Below are positions 44,917 to 54,419 of a stretch of 64,000 bases of DNA, one piece after another. The position numbers and the translations under genes are program-made. The stretch is from Candidatus Thalassospirochaeta sargassi (GTDB lineage: Bacteria; Spirochaetota; Spirochaetia; UBA9216). The stretch's first letter is position 1. Each line of letters starts with the position of its first letter. The notes below the pieces were generated by a model. That model did no database searches. It saw only the letters and a list, made by a program, of their open reading frames with translations, and was not told the DNA's origin. The stretch is taken from positions 38,704 through 102,703 of the forward strand of contig JAQQAL010000040.1 of assembly GCA_028532855.1 (NCBI GenBank), in the 5' to 3' direction.

Positions 44917-46440
44917 GTGAAAGAAAGTCTTGGAAATTTGAAAAAAGCAGCACGTGAGTTATATTTGCTTGAGCATACCCAGGCAACTGTGTCCTGGGAT
45001 CAGGAAACCCAGATGCCGGATGCTGCGAATGAAGAGCGTTCAGACCAGCTGGCGCTTCTTGAAGGAATAATGCATCAGAAGTTGACTTCTCCTGAAATCG
45101 GCCGCCTTCTGTCCGCCCTCGGGGCTGATGATGAAAAACCGGAAGGAAAGGGTAATTTTGATATAGAAGATAAGGCTTTTGTTCGTGAAATGTACCGCAG
45201 TTACAGCCGTGCCTCACGTCTGCCTGAAAAGCTCGTTACTGAAATAGCCCGCCAGACCGGACTTGCACACAGCTCATGGGTTGAAGCAAGGAAAAATGCC
45301 GATTTCAGTCTTTTTGAGGAAGACCTTGAGAAAATTATTGAGCTGAATCGTGAGAAGGCTGGAAAAATTGGGTATAAAGATCATCCATATGATGCTCTGC
45401 TTGATGAGTACGAACCATGGATGACAGCTTCGAAGGTTGAAGAGGTCTTTGGCCCTCTTGGAAAAAACCTGGCAGATTTGACTGCACGGATAGCGAAAAA
45501 GAAGCAGGTTGAAACCTCATTTGTCGAAAAGAAATATCCTGTTGATAAGCAGAATGCTTTCGGCACTAAGGTTGTAGAGAAGCTGGGCTACGATTTCGGT
45601 CGCGGCAGACTGGATATATCGGCACATCCTTTTACAACAACTCTCGGTACAAATGACGTTAGAATAACCACCCGATATGATGAGAGCCTTGTTCTAAGCG
45701 GTCTATTCAGCAATATTCACGAGGGCGGCCATGCAATGTATGAAATGGGTGTCGGTGAAAATATTCAGGGCAATATCCTGGCTGCCGGCGTCTCTCTTGG
45801 TATTCATGAATCGCAATCCCGCTTCTGGGAGAATATGATAGGACGCAGCAGGGCATTCTGGGAGATCTTTTATCCTGATTTTCAGAAAACTTTCAGCAAA
45901 CAAACCGAAGGTGTGAGCCTCGACGATTTTTACAAGGCTGTTAACCGGGTTGAACCCTCCTTTATCAGGGTTGAAGCTGATGAGGTTACCTACAGCCTGC
46001 ATGTTATACTGCGTTTTGAAATTGAAAAGGCAATGCTTTCGGGAGATCTCAAGGTTTCTTCACTGCCTGACGAATGGAATCGCCGAATGAAATCACTCCT
46101 GGGCATTGTTCCAGCTGATGACTCAGAAGGTGTTCTGCAGGATGTTCACTGGTCGGCAGGACTGATTGGATATTTCCCTACCTATGCTTTGGGCAACCTG
46201 TATGCGGCTCAGTTTATGAATTCAATGGAGAATCAGCTTGGCGATGTAGGCAAGATTGTCCGCAGCGGTGATTTTTCGTCGATTTTGGGCTGGTTAAGAG
46301 AAAATATTCACCAATACGGTAGGGTGTACCCTGCCGAAAAGCTTTGCAGAAGGGTTACAGGCGAGAGTCTGAATCCTGATTATTTCATGCATTATCTTGA
46401 GAATAAGTACGGCGAAGTTTATGGTTTGCGGGGGAATTGA
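44917..46440 (+). CDS. M32-family metallocarboxypeptidase (Taq type)
   Basis: A 507-residue cytoplasmic zinc carboxypeptidase. The active-site HEGGHAMYE (HExxH form in IHEGGHA near residue 268) followed by IHESQSRFWEN supplies the zinc ligands. Upstream, the family core HPFTTTLGTNDVRITTRY is present. The length equals the family norm (about 500). It starts at GTG 44917 with GAGGAG at good spacing. It likely trims peptides from the C-terminus for nutrition or turnover. Confidence 0.94.
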   Translation: MKESLGNLKKAARELYLLEHTQATVSWDQETQMPDAANEERSDQLALLEGIMHQKLTSPEIGRLLSALGADDEKPEGKGNFDIEDKAFVREMYRSYSRASRLPEKLVTEIARQTGLAHSSWVEARKNADFSLFEEDLEKIIELNREKAGKIGYKDHPYDALLDEYEPWMTASKVEEVFGPLGKNLADLTARIAKKKQVETSFVEKKYPVDKQNAFGTKVVEKLGYDFGRGRLDISAHPFTTTLGTNDVRITTRYDESLVLSGLFSNIHEGGHAMYEMGVGENIQGNILAAGVSLGIHESQSRFWENMIGRSRAFWEIFYPDFQKTFSKQTEGVSLDDFYKAVNRVEPSFIRVEADEVTYSLHVILRFEIEKAMLSGDLKVSSLPDEWNRRMKSLLGIVPADDSEGVLQDVHWSAGLIGYFPTYALGNLYAAQFMNSMENQLGDVGKIVRSGDFSSILGWLRENIHQYGRVYPAEKLCRRVTGESLNPDYFMHYLENKYGEVYGLRGN

Positions 46441-47152
46441 TCCCGGTAATTCATATTTATGGCTCACTCTCAGCAGCATTCTGTTAGGGGGAGGGTTTAG
46501 CTTTCTCTTTGCACCGCGCAGACGGCGAAGGCTGACTACTTTCATCGTATTTCTCAGTATATCACTCCTGCTTCTGCTTCTGTCTTTCGCCTTGGCCGGA
46601 TTCAGGGTTCCTGATTTAAGATTTGTAATCTACTGGGCCTCCGGCTCCGTTGTTATTGGTTTTCTGGGCTTTTTTTTCTGGAAGTTTGCAGGAATACCCA
46701 TTCTTTTTTTGTTTGCAATATCAGTCAGTGCTTTATGGTATTCAGTATACGACTGGCAATGTGCTGAGCCCGGGGGTGAAATTTGCCGTTTTAGCATTAT
46801 TTCAGAGGGCGAGGGTTTCAGAACTATCCAGTATGAAATGGGCAAGGGGGAACAGGGGTTTGAACGGCTGACCGGGAATGGTATTTATTCAAGGCTTGAT
46901 ATTGTAAGTCTGCCTGACTACTTTTTTATTCTCGGGCATGATAGAATTTACAATTTCCTGGGATTTTCGCAGATCTCCACAGTGGATGATAATGTGTTTG
47001 AGAATTATAGCTTCGTCATTCGATTACTTTCTCGTCTGCCCGGGGTGAGATTTGAAAGCCATGAAGAACCGCTGAGGATTTCTCCAAGTGTTGAATACAG
47101 TATCAGCTTTGATAATGAAGTATTACCAGAATTAATTAAGCATATTGAATGA
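46421..47152 (+). CDS. Multi-helix membrane protein of unknown function
   Basis: A 243-residue protein with about four N-terminal transmembrane helices (about 12-110) and a soluble C-terminal domain of about 130 residues. A cluster of basic residues (RRRRR) follows the first helix, as expected for a cytoplasmic loop. No family is recognised. ATG 46421 overlaps the peptidase end by 20 nt, and its own end abuts the next small gene. Confidence 0.55.
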   Translation: MVCGGIDPGNSYLWLTLSSILLGGGFSFLFAPRRRRRLTTFIVFLSISLLLLLLSFALAGFRVPDLRFVIYWASGSVVIGFLGFFFWKFAGIPILFLFAISVSALWYSVYDWQCAEPGGEICRFSIISEGEGFRTIQYEMGKGEQGFERLTGNGIYSRLDIVSLPDYFFILGHDRIYNFLGFSQISTVDDNVFENYSFVIRLLSRLPGVRFESHEEPLRISPSVEYSISFDNEVLPELIKHIE

Positions 47153-47186
47153 CAGTTTTTGGCTGTTTGTGTCGATAAAAAAAAGT

Positions 47187-47477
47187 ATGATGATTACCTT
47201 TTATAAAGCAAAACATGATGGCAGCCTAAGATACTACTCAGTGAACGACAGGCAATCACATCTCTTCAGCAAATACTCATTCAGCGTGATATATGGTATA
47301 GACCAGGGGGCGGGGCGTGAAAGAGTCTTCACCTTCCGCACAAGGCGGGAAATGGATGCAAAATTAAGAGAAATATTCAATGAGCGTGTACAGAAAGGTT
47401 ATAAGGTTCTTTATTCCTATGCCAAAAAGCCCAAGTATAAAACAATGTTCAAAGAAGTCGGTCAACGGCATGCCTGA
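47187..47477 (+). CDS. WGR-like small protein
   Basis: A 96-residue protein resembling the WGR domain (KAKHDGSLRYYSVN, FTFRTRREMDAKLREIF, then KGYKVL), a nucleic-acid-linked small module in bacteria. The diagnostic WGR tripeptide is not preserved (YGIDQG stands in its place), so the match is partial. ATG 47187 is used; an earlier TTG (47145) is possible. No clear Shine-Dalgarno. Confidence 0.5.
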   Translation: MMITFYKAKHDGSLRYYSVNDRQSHLFSKYSFSVIYGIDQGAGRERVFTFRTRREMDAKLREIFNERVQKGYKVLYSYAKKPKYKTMFKEVGQRHA

Positions 47478-47486
47478 TTGGCTTCC

Positions 47487-47515
47487 TTGACAATTTAAAT
47501 GATTCCTAATAACCT
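47487..47515 (+). promoter_or_regulatory. pgsA promoter, leaderless
   Basis: TTGACA (47487-47492), 17-bp spacer, TAACCT (47510-47515), 6 nt to the ATG. No Shine-Dalgarno. Confidence 0.6.
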
Positions 47516-47521
47516 CGAATT

Positions 47522-48112
47522 ATGAATTTACCTACAAAAATTACCGTGTTCAGAATTATCCTGGCACCGATTTTCTTCATTATCTTTTTTATCCCTGAGT
47601 GGACCGGATGTTTTGCAGTCGGCTCCGTAGGGATTCTGATACCAATGCTGATTGTCATGGAACTCTCGGATGTCCTCGATGGATATATAGCCCGAAAACA
47701 CAACCTGGTTACTGATCTTGGAAAGATCCTTGATCCGTTTTCAGATGTTATCAGCCGGGTCACCTTCTTTATCTGCTTCACATTTACCGGTATTATGCCG
47801 CTGTGGACACTGCTTATAATCATTTACCGTGAGCTTTCAATTACATTCCTGCGAATGATGATGATGGGCCGGGGCACGGCGATGGCTGCAAGTATCTGGG
47901 GGAAGGCCAAGGCCGTAACCTACACTGCCGCAAGCGCGCTTGGTTTGATACAGATTTCAATTTACCGCCTGGGGCTTGAATTCCCGGGGTTGATGGTTTT
48001 TGAAACAGTGACACTTGTCTTTTTTATTCTTGCTGCTGCAGCATCCGCATTATCATTTATGACATATGCTGTAAATGTGCGCAGAGTTTTTAAGAGTAAT
48101 GAAACCGCTTAA
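47522..48112 (+). CDS. pgsA: CDP-diacylglycerol--glycerol-3-phosphate phosphatidyltransferase family protein
   Basis: A 196-residue inner-membrane enzyme with about five helices. The CDP-alcohol phosphatidyltransferase motif is complete: DGYIAR, then G, D and D at the canonical spacing (GKILDPFSD). PgsA makes phosphatidylglycerophosphate. ATG 47522; no Shine-Dalgarno. Its end overlaps the next gene (a HAD-like hydrolase) by 14 nt, so the two are coupled. Another CDP-alcohol (for example serine or inositol) is a less likely alternative. Confidence 0.85.
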   Translation: MNLPTKITVFRIILAPIFFIIFFIPEWTGCFAVGSVGILIPMLIVMELSDVLDGYIARKHNLVTDLGKILDPFSDVISRVTFFICFTFTGIMPLWTLLIIIYRELSITFLRMMMMGRGTAMAASIWGKAKAVTYTAASALGLIQISIYRLGLEFPGLMVFETVTLVFFILAAAASALSFMTYAVNVRRVFKSNETA

Positions 48113-48872
48113 GGATTTTATCAGGCCCGAAGCTGGTATTAAATACGTTCTTACCGACATAGACGACACCCTTACAAGTAACGGAAAGCTTGAAAGTGAA
48201 GCCTATGCTGCAATGTGGAAGCTGCATGATGCCGGGATACGGGTTATCCCTGTTACCGGCCGTCCCGCCGGCTGGTGCGATATGATTATCCGTCAGTGGC
48301 CGGTAGACGCAGTGATAGGTGAAAACGGCGCTTTCGCATACTTTTTTGAAGACAGTCAGCTCAAGAGTTTCGTACATCCTTCGGTTGCCGACGGCGAGAG
48401 TATTAAAAAACTTGAAAATATATATGCAACGGTTAAGGAAGAAATTCCTCTTGTCCGCAGGGCCAGGGATCAGTTTGCAAGAATTTATGATCTGGCAATT
48501 GATTTTAATGAAGATCCTCCAAAGCTCGGCTATCAAACAGCTGTGAAGATAAGGGATATCTGCGAAGAGTTCGGGGCTGAGGCTAAAATAAGTTCAATCC
48601 ACGTTAATACATGGTTCGGTAACTACAGCAAGCGTGATACGGCAATTCTGTTTATGAAAGAACGCTACGGCCTCTCTGAGGACGAGTTCATGGAGCAGGC
48701 GGTATTTTGCGGTGATTCCCCGAATGATGAACCCATGTTCGGCTATCTGCCTATTTCTTTCGCTGTAGCAAATATCCTGGATTTCAGGGATATACTGAAA
48801 AATGAACCAGCTTTTGTCGCTTCGAAACGCGGCGGTAAGGGGTTTGTAGAAATCGCCTCAAAACTGATATAG
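48099..48872 (+). CDS. HAD-superfamily (Cof/sucrose-phosphatase-like) hydrolase
   Basis: A 257-residue phosphatase with the three HAD motifs: LTDIDDTLTSNG near residue 22, PVTGRPAGW, and FCGDSPNDEPMFG toward the end. A type-IIB cap lies between. Such enzymes dephosphorylate sugars or phosphoglycerate-type molecules; coupling to pgsA hints at phosphatidylglycerophosphate (PgpP-like) but the family does not support this specifically. ATG 48099 overlaps the pgsA end. Confidence 0.82.
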   Translation: MKPLKDFIRPEAGIKYVLTDIDDTLTSNGKLESEAYAAMWKLHDAGIRVIPVTGRPAGWCDMIIRQWPVDAVIGENGAFAYFFEDSQLKSFVHPSVADGESIKKLENIYATVKEEIPLVRRARDQFARIYDLAIDFNEDPPKLGYQTAVKIRDICEEFGAEAKISSIHVNTWFGNYSKRDTAILFMKERYGLSEDEFMEQAVFCGDSPNDEPMFGYLPISFAVANILDFRDILKNEPAFVASKRGGKGFVEIASKLI

Positions 48873-48889
48873 GATATTTGGAGGTTAAG

Positions 48890-49285
48890 ATGAGTTTAGA
48901 TCATGATCAATGGGAAAAAAGCAAGGTTCAGCTTGAAGCGGAGATTGCAGAATTCGAAAAAGAGAAAGAGGAAATAAAAGCGCTGATAGGGAGTATCGGG
49001 GGGAAAAAATATTCCAAACGGGATAATGTAATAAACTTTGTGTTCCTTGCAATCATTGTCACACTGTTTACCCTCGAAATTACTACCCACTGGCTCCCGG
49101 AGTTCATATCTCTTGAAATATCAGTACTGCTTGTTTCTATAAAGATTGTCTGGATGATTCACTCACAGCATAAATACAATCATTTCATATTCTGGATTTT
49201 GAACACAATTGAATTCAGGGTTAACGATGCAAATAAACGCATCCAAAAAATCGAGCGGATGATGCATGAGGTAAAAAGACAGTAG
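48890..49285 (+). CDS. Small coiled-coil/two-helix membrane protein
   Basis: A 131-residue protein with a coiled coil at the N-terminus (about 8-38), two transmembrane helices (about 50-70, 78-96) and a basic coiled tail. No family is recognised. GGAGG lies 7 nt before ATG 48890. It follows the HAD gene by 17 nt and probably shares its transcript. Confidence 0.6.
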   Translation: MSLDHDQWEKSKVQLEAEIAEFEKEKEEIKALIGSIGGKKYSKRDNVINFVFLAIIVTLFTLEITTHWLPEFISLEISVLLVSIKIVWMIHSQHKYNHFIFWILNTIEFRVNDANKRIQKIERMMHEVKRQ

Positions 49286-49307
49286 CCCGATATCCTGTTC
49301 CGTGGGT

Positions 49308-52300
49308 TCAGGACAAATACTTCGCAATATCTACATGATCTATCTGTTTCGGGGACAGGAACTTTTCAGCATATTTTAAATATGATCCTGATGAAAGAAA
49401 CAGTTTGAATAGATCAGAATCAATCTGCCCGGCGCAGCTGTAATTATATAGAATTTCAACCGCTTCAGAGAGGGTGTTAGCAGCCTTATAAGGTCTGTCA
49501 GCAGCAGTAAGTGCTTCAAAGATGTCTGCAATAGTCATTATCCTGGAAGGGATAGACAGCTGTTCTCCCTTCAGGCCTCGTGGGTAACCAGTTCCCGTCA
49601 ACGTTTCGTGGTGAGCGCCTACAAATTCAGGAATATTAGACATGCCGGCTGGAAAGGGCAGCTCCTCTAGCATCAAAATTGTCTGCATTATATGTTCATT
49701 TATTTTGAATCGCTCTTCTTTTGTCAAAGTTCCTGTGCTGATCATTAGATTATAGATTTCACCCCTGTTGTAGAGGTAATCGGTCTCAGGAAGAATAAAT
49801 CCACGCTCCCTGTATTTCTTGTTAATCTCCTGTTTATCGGGAATAATATGAAAGGCTTTATCCGAGAGCAGTTTTTCAGCGATTGTCTCGCCCATAATGA
49901 AGGGTTTTTCAATATGTTCCGCTTCATCACGTGAAAGACCGATAGTATGATTGAAATGGCTTAGCCATTCTTTGCGGCTTATCCTCAGCAGTCGTTCTTT
50001 GTATTCAGGACTGAAAATTTCTTCACCGTTATTACAGCGGGCTATAAACTCAAAGTCGGAATGCAGCTGCGCTTCTTCATTCTTTAGCTTTTCTGCAGCT
50101 TTGTAGGGGTCGGCGCCTGTAAGCAGTTCATCTTTCTCCCTCAACCTGGCGTCCCTGAGCAGTACCTCAAAACGTGTTCTTACTTCATGAATCCGGTTGT
50201 GAATGGTTTCGAGTTTTACAGCCTTGTCCACAACAAATTCCGGTGTCGTCATCTTTCCCGCATCGTGCAGCCATGCACCTACCTGGAATGCCTTGCGTTC
50301 TATTGCCGAATTAAACCTGAATGATTTAAGCGGACCATTATCGGCTTTCTCTGCCTCATCAGCAAGCATTGCGGCAAGCACCGGCACTCGTGCGCAATGA
50401 CCGCCGGTGTAGGGGCTTTTAGTATCTATGGCGCTTGCGGTAAGCTGTATGAGCGATTCAAACAGTGCGTCCTGAGAATCAAGCAGATTCCGGTTGTAAA
50501 GGATGGCTGCTGCAAGGCTGCTCAGGGCTTCAATGAAGCTCTGAATATCCTTGCTGAAGGGGATAATAGACCCGTCTTCCTCGGATTTGCAGTTAATCAG
50601 CTGCAGTGCTCCGATAATGTCGCTTCCCTGAAGTTTCAGAGGTACGGTCAGAAATGATATGGAACGGTACCCGTTCAGTTTGTCGAATTTCTTTGTCCCT
50701 GAAAAATCGTAAACGGGGTCTTTATATGCATCATCAACAACAATTGTTTCAGCCCTGTGAAAGGCAGCCGAGACTACGTTATGAAAATTAGCTTCATTTT
50801 TTTTTGTATATAACTGAACAGGCGGCATTGTTATAGGCTGCGGTTCAACTCCGCCCTGGGCAAAACCTAGACTGTCATTGAGGACAATCTTGAACTCGAG
50901 GATTTCGTTCTCACCCCTCAGGTAAAGGCTTCCGCCGTCGGCACCGGATATCTCCTTGGCCCCGCGCAGGATCATGTCCACCAGTTTATCAGGATTCTGC
51001 TCAACCGACATCGCAATGCCAAGCTCGATTATCCTCTCAAGCTTCGCCAGTGCCCATTCAAGCGCCCTGGTTTTTGCAGCGATGGCTTTTTTCATAATCC
51101 TGAATGCCTCGGCCAGCTCTTCAAATTCAATAATTAAAGAATGTTCCTCAATATCGCCGTCGAAATTGAAGTGCTGTATCCGTTCTGCATCCTCGGCAAG
51201 ATGCTCGAGAAAGCGGCTTAGATACATGCTCGCGAAGATAACAAGCGGCAATACAAGGACGAAAATAATTGCAGCTATTATTATAATCCGTCGCTGAATG
51301 ATTTTCTGATGCTGAAGAAAGTCAGAAGCAGGAGCTGTTATTATCAGGCTGTAGTGCTGCTGTCCCGGGGTGACCCATGGTGTAGACCAAAGAAGATTGT
51401 TCGCCAGCAGTTTCTTCAGTTCTCTGGAATATTCGTTGGCTCCGGATGTTCCGGTGATAAAAGCTCTCTCAGCAGGTTTCATATTTTCCAGGGGACTCAA
51501 GATAGTTTCCCGGTTTTCAAACCAGAGGCTCATAACCGGGTTGGCGGCAAGCACTTTACTGTTTTCGTCCAGCAGAAGAATTGCTGTGTTAGGAGATATG
51601 TTGATGCTGTCTACAAAGGCTTTCAGATCTGCAAGCGTGATATCTATACCGATTACTGTTTTTTCATCCAATGCTTCCGCAGCTGTTATACCCGGTTTTT
51701 TCAGCGAATTGAATATATAGGGCGGGGTCATGATGGTATTGCCTGAATTCTCTACAGCTGATATAAACCACGGGCGCTGCTCTGGTCTGTATTCAGGACT
51801 CCGGTTTATTTCAGAATCGATTATTTGAAGTTCTTTGTCGAGGTAGGTCCAGTATTCAAGCCGTTCTCCGGAGCTTGTGTTGATACTTCGCTGTATGTAA
51901 GCGGTACCGCCCGGCGCGTTATGAGTACTGATAATCTGGCTGCTGCCGGATGTTTTAATTATCTGGAAGAAGTTTCCGTAGACTGAACCCGAATATATAG
52001 AATAGAAATAACTGTTCCCATCCAGCGCTTCAATAATGAATGGAATCCCGGGATAATCAAGCCCGTTGCCGATAGGTTCTGATTCGAAATCCGGAACCAC
52101 AGCCATCAATCCAGCCAGCTGAATAGCTTTTTCAAACTGGTTGTTAAGTTTCATTTCAATGGAATGTCCTGTTTCAGCGAAAAGCTGTTCTGCCTTTTGT
52201 GTGCTTACGTTTTTGTTAATTGATAGGACTGCAAACAATGTCGTGATAGTTGAAATGCTCAGTAATATAAAGATCAGCACCAGCAGGCTGATTTGGAATT

Positions 52301-52355
52301 TAATATGGAATTTTGAAAAAGAGTTCATTAGAAATCTTTTTATAAATTTTTTCAT
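49308..52355 (-). CDS. Membrane HD-GYP cyclic-di-GMP phosphodiesterase sensor
   Basis: A 1015-residue signalling protein. Residues 20-45 and about 350-375 are membrane helices flanking a large outer dCache-like sensor. HAMP (about 375-430) and a coiled helix lead to a GAF domain (about 445-610) and a C-terminal HD-GYP domain. The metal pair is HDAGKM near residue 715, and the GYP signature appears as HHETLTGTGYP. Between them lies an unusually long, charged insert of about 140 residues. The enzyme should hydrolyse c-di-GMP in response to an outer ligand and an inner GAF signal. The N-terminal start at ATG 52355 has no good ribosome site. Confidence 0.9.
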   Translation of the reverse strand: MKKFIKRFLMNSFSKFHIKFQISLLVLIFILLSISTITTLFAVLSINKNVSTQKAEQLFAETGHSIEMKLNNQFEKAIQLAGLMAVVPDFESEPIGNGLDYPGIPFIIEALDGNSYFYSIYSGSVYGNFFQIIKTSGSSQIISTHNAPGGTAYIQRSINTSSGERLEYWTYLDKELQIIDSEINRSPEYRPEQRPWFISAVENSGNTIMTPPYIFNSLKKPGITAAEALDEKTVIGIDITLADLKAFVDSINISPNTAILLLDENSKVLAANPVMSLWFENRETILSPLENMKPAERAFITGTSGANEYSRELKKLLANNLLWSTPWVTPGQQHYSLIITAPASDFLQHQKIIQRRIIIIAAIIFVLVLPLVIFASMYLSRFLEHLAEDAERIQHFNFDGDIEEHSLIIEFEELAEAFRIMKKAIAAKTRALEWALAKLERIIELGIAMSVEQNPDKLVDMILRGAKEISGADGGSLYLRGENEILEFKIVLNDSLGFAQGGVEPQPITMPPVQLYTKKNEANFHNVVSAAFHRAETIVVDDAYKDPVYDFSGTKKFDKLNGYRSISFLTVPLKLQGSDIIGALQLINCKSEEDGSIIPFSKDIQSFIEALSSLAAAILYNRNLLDSQDALFESLIQLTASAIDTKSPYTGGHCARVPVLAAMLADEAEKADNGPLKSFRFNSAIERKAFQVGAWLHDAGKMTTPEFVVDKAVKLETIHNRIHEVRTRFEVLLRDARLREKDELLTGADPYKAAEKLKNEEAQLHSDFEFIARCNNGEEIFSPEYKERLLRISRKEWLSHFNHTIGLSRDEAEHIEKPFIMGETIAEKLLSDKAFHIIPDKQEINKKYRERGFILPETDYLYNRGEIYNLMISTGTLTKEERFKINEHIMQTILMLEELPFPAGMSNIPEFVGAHHETLTGTGYPRGLKGEQLSIPSRIMTIADIFEALTAADRPYKAANTLSEAVEILYNYSCAGQIDSDLFKLFLSSGSYLKYAEKFLSPKQIDHVDIAKYLS

Positions 52356-52523
52356 AGTGCTTTTAATAACTATGATTGGTTATTTCATTTTAGTCAAATA
52401 ATTTATCTGTGAATTAAAAAAGTATGTTAACAGGAAGTTATCAAGGGGCGATATTATAGGCTGTTGCCGTGAAGATCTCTGATTGGCAGAATTGACGAAT
52501 GACGATATAGCCTGTATTTTGCG

Positions 52524-53495
52524 TCAAGAAGCCGGAAATCCGTTCAGCCTCAGTTGATCGAGTTCTTCGGTCGTATAAAGGCCGGTGCCATATATGTTGA
52601 AGAACTCATCACTGGATTTCTGTCCGAATACTATGGCGTCATCAGTATTAATGCAGCATTTTACTCCGTTGTCCATCAGAATCCTGAGGGGGTGGGTTTT
52701 GAATGAGCCAACCTGGCAAAGCTGTATATTGCTGGATGGACAAATATTCAACCGGATGGTGTTGTCGGATAGAAATCGCATTACCTCCGGGGATGTTGCT
52801 GCTGCAATCCCATGCTGCACCTCATCAAGCTCAAGTACCTCAACACTGCGGCGCACAAAATCGGCGTCGAGCAGTTCGCCTGCATGGGCTTTCAACTTCA
52901 TGCCTGCTCTTTTTGCGTAGCGATAAATCTGCTTGAACTCCTCGGGCGGTCCGTGTCGTTCATCGGCGAAAATATCCAGGGCGTCGAAAAATCCGGAATC
53001 AATACATGGGTAGATTCGGCGTTCAATATCCTCCATCGGAAAGACGCGAATCATCCCCACATCAGGTCTTATCTCAAGTTGATGTGCAAAGCGATCCTTC
53101 TGTTTTTGCAGGGCTGCCGTCATTTTCTCAATATCACCCTCAAAAAAATCCAGGACAAGTGCATCTATTCCCGGCTCTATATAGGTGACGCCATCTGAAA
53201 CTGCAAGCTCATATGTCGCATCGTATAGGCTCTGTATCCTGTCAATATTCTGCTGAGGAGTCGGTCTATCCCAGGGGTAGGTGTAAATCTTATCAACAAA
53301 GGCCTGAAAGTCGGTAAAATCGGGGAAGTGGTGCGAACAGTCTTCTATATCAAGGCCCTGTTTTGCAGTCCAGCTTTTAAAATCACCGCCTAGCCCTGCG
53401 TGGTTATGTACGTCAGCCCGTGGTACCTTTTGCAAGAGTTCATGATTTCCTGTTTCCAATGCCCTGATGAAGTTCCTGCTGTCTTCCGTCATCAT
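52524..53495 (-). CDS. Adenosine-deaminase-like metal-dependent hydrolase
   Basis: A 323-residue TIM-barrel amidohydrolase of the adenosine/AMP deaminase family. The zinc ligands and catalytic residues are in ADVHNHAGLGG, KAHAGE, VQHGIAA and INTDDAIVFG. It is slightly shorter than the classical enzyme and differs in substrate-contact loops, so it may act on a modified purine instead of adenosine. GGAGGTGAA precedes the ATG. The gene is monocistronic. Confidence 0.82.
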   Translation of the reverse strand: MMTEDSRNFIRALETGNHELLQKVPRADVHNHAGLGGDFKSWTAKQGLDIEDCSHHFPDFTDFQAFVDKIYTYPWDRPTPQQNIDRIQSLYDATYELAVSDGVTYIEPGIDALVLDFFEGDIEKMTAALQKQKDRFAHQLEIRPDVGMIRVFPMEDIERRIYPCIDSGFFDALDIFADERHGPPEEFKQIYRYAKRAGMKLKAHAGELLDADFVRRSVEVLELDEVQHGIAAATSPEVMRFLSDNTIRLNICPSSNIQLCQVGSFKTHPLRILMDNGVKCCINTDDAIVFGQKSSDEFFNIYGTGLYTTEELDQLRLNGFPAS

Positions 53496-53663
53496 TTCAC
53501 CTCCACTTTGAATATAGCCTGATTATTCAATATTGACAAATAAATGATCAGGCAGTTATGAATAGTAGGGTGAGATGCTGTGTTTAAATCACATAAAGAG
53601 CTTCTTATCTTATCCGCATTTAATCAGGGGCTCCATTGGTTTACTATGAGGCAATGAGCACGG

Positions 53664-53777
53664 ATGTGCGGTCTCTCAATTCTCTTTTTCAAGGCTTCAA
53701 CAAACCTGAATCTTGAAATGACAATCGATACCTCACGGGATGAACACTATGAGGTTGAAATGCCTTTTAAGAAATAA
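53664..53777 (+). CDS. Possible short protein or gene remnant in an intergenic region
   Basis: A 37-residue frame (start MCGLSILFFKAST, end EVEMPFKK) in the 384-bp gap between the deaminase and TIGR03546-like genes. No ribosome site or family. It resembles the tail of a lost protein, and it is followed by a strong terminator (53798-53826). The rest of the gap shows no other feature apart from the region upstream of the next gene. Confidence 0.25.
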   Translation: MCGLSILFFKASTNLNLEMTIDTSRDEHYEVEMPFKK

Positions 53778-53797
53778 TACAGCTATATTGATTTTTC

Positions 53798-53826
53798 GCC
53801 CCGGTTCAGTGCTGGGGCTTTTTTTT
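53798..53826 (+). terminator. Terminator before the TIGR03546-like gene
   Basis: GCCCC / GGGGC stem with an 11-nt loop, then eight T residues. It implies a transcript coming from the left, perhaps the remnant frame above. Confidence 0.75.
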
Positions 53827-53879
53827 ATCGGAAATATGCTATAGTTTCAATAATAACAGTTTATTCGGAGATAAGAAAA

Positions 53880-54410
53880 ATGTTTTTTATCAAACCAGTA
53901 GCGAAACTGATAGTTGCGCTTAATTCTAACACTAAACCCGGAGCAGTGGCTGCCGCTGTAGCGACAGCTTTTCTTCTTGCTCTTATTCCATCCTTGAACC
54001 TTGTATGGCCCCTGCTGTTTATTATCAGTCTAATCGCACGACTGAACTGGGGCTTTGAGTTTGTGTTTATCGCAGTCTTTAAATTGATTGTTCCCCTGAT
54101 TGATCCTTTCATTGAGCCGATGGGGTGGAGGCTTCTTCAGTCCGGACCTGTATCATCTCTTGTATATAATGTGAATGAGATACCGGGCCTGATCTATTTC
54201 GGGTTCAACGACTCTCTGATGATTGGGGGGCTCTTGGCTGGAATTATCGCGTGGGTTCCTGTTTTCTTCCTGTCCAGATTTATTATTGTGCTGTTCCGTG
54301 AGAAATTGTCGCCCCGTATTGCCAATTCGAAGTTTATTGCCGCTGTAAAGCGGTTTCCTATACTCGGCAAACTGATTGCTGCTGTAAAGCAATTCAGCGA
54401 AGTTTATTAG
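53880..54410 (+). CDS. TIGR03546-type membrane protein (DUF2062-like)
   Basis: A 176-residue protein with about five membrane helices. SNTKPGAVAAAVATAFLLALIPSLN and NWGFEFVFIAVFKL match the small TIGR03546 group, which is always found beside TIGR03545. GGAG lies upstream of the ATG. Its stop precedes the partner gene by 9 nt. The function is unknown. Confidence 0.8.
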   Translation: MFFIKPVAKLIVALNSNTKPGAVAAAVATAFLLALIPSLNLVWPLLFIISLIARLNWGFEFVFIAVFKLIVPLIDPFIEPMGWRLLQSGPVSSLVYNVNEIPGLIYFGFNDSLMIGGLLAGIIAWVPVFFLSRFIIVLFREKLSPRIANSKFIAAVKRFPILGKLIAAVKQFSEVY

Positions 54411-54419
54411 GGGGCGGAT

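Noticed and set aside
44816..45217. Upstream extension of the DUF445 frame to 375 residues
   Set aside because: It runs antisense through the start of the M32 peptidase gene, lacks a ribosome site, and the family start MNKSQV at 44815 has GGAG upstream.
52356..52523. Gene or RNA in the gap between the HD-GYP and deaminase genes
   Set aside because: No frame, terminator with T-run or clear promoter could be supported there.
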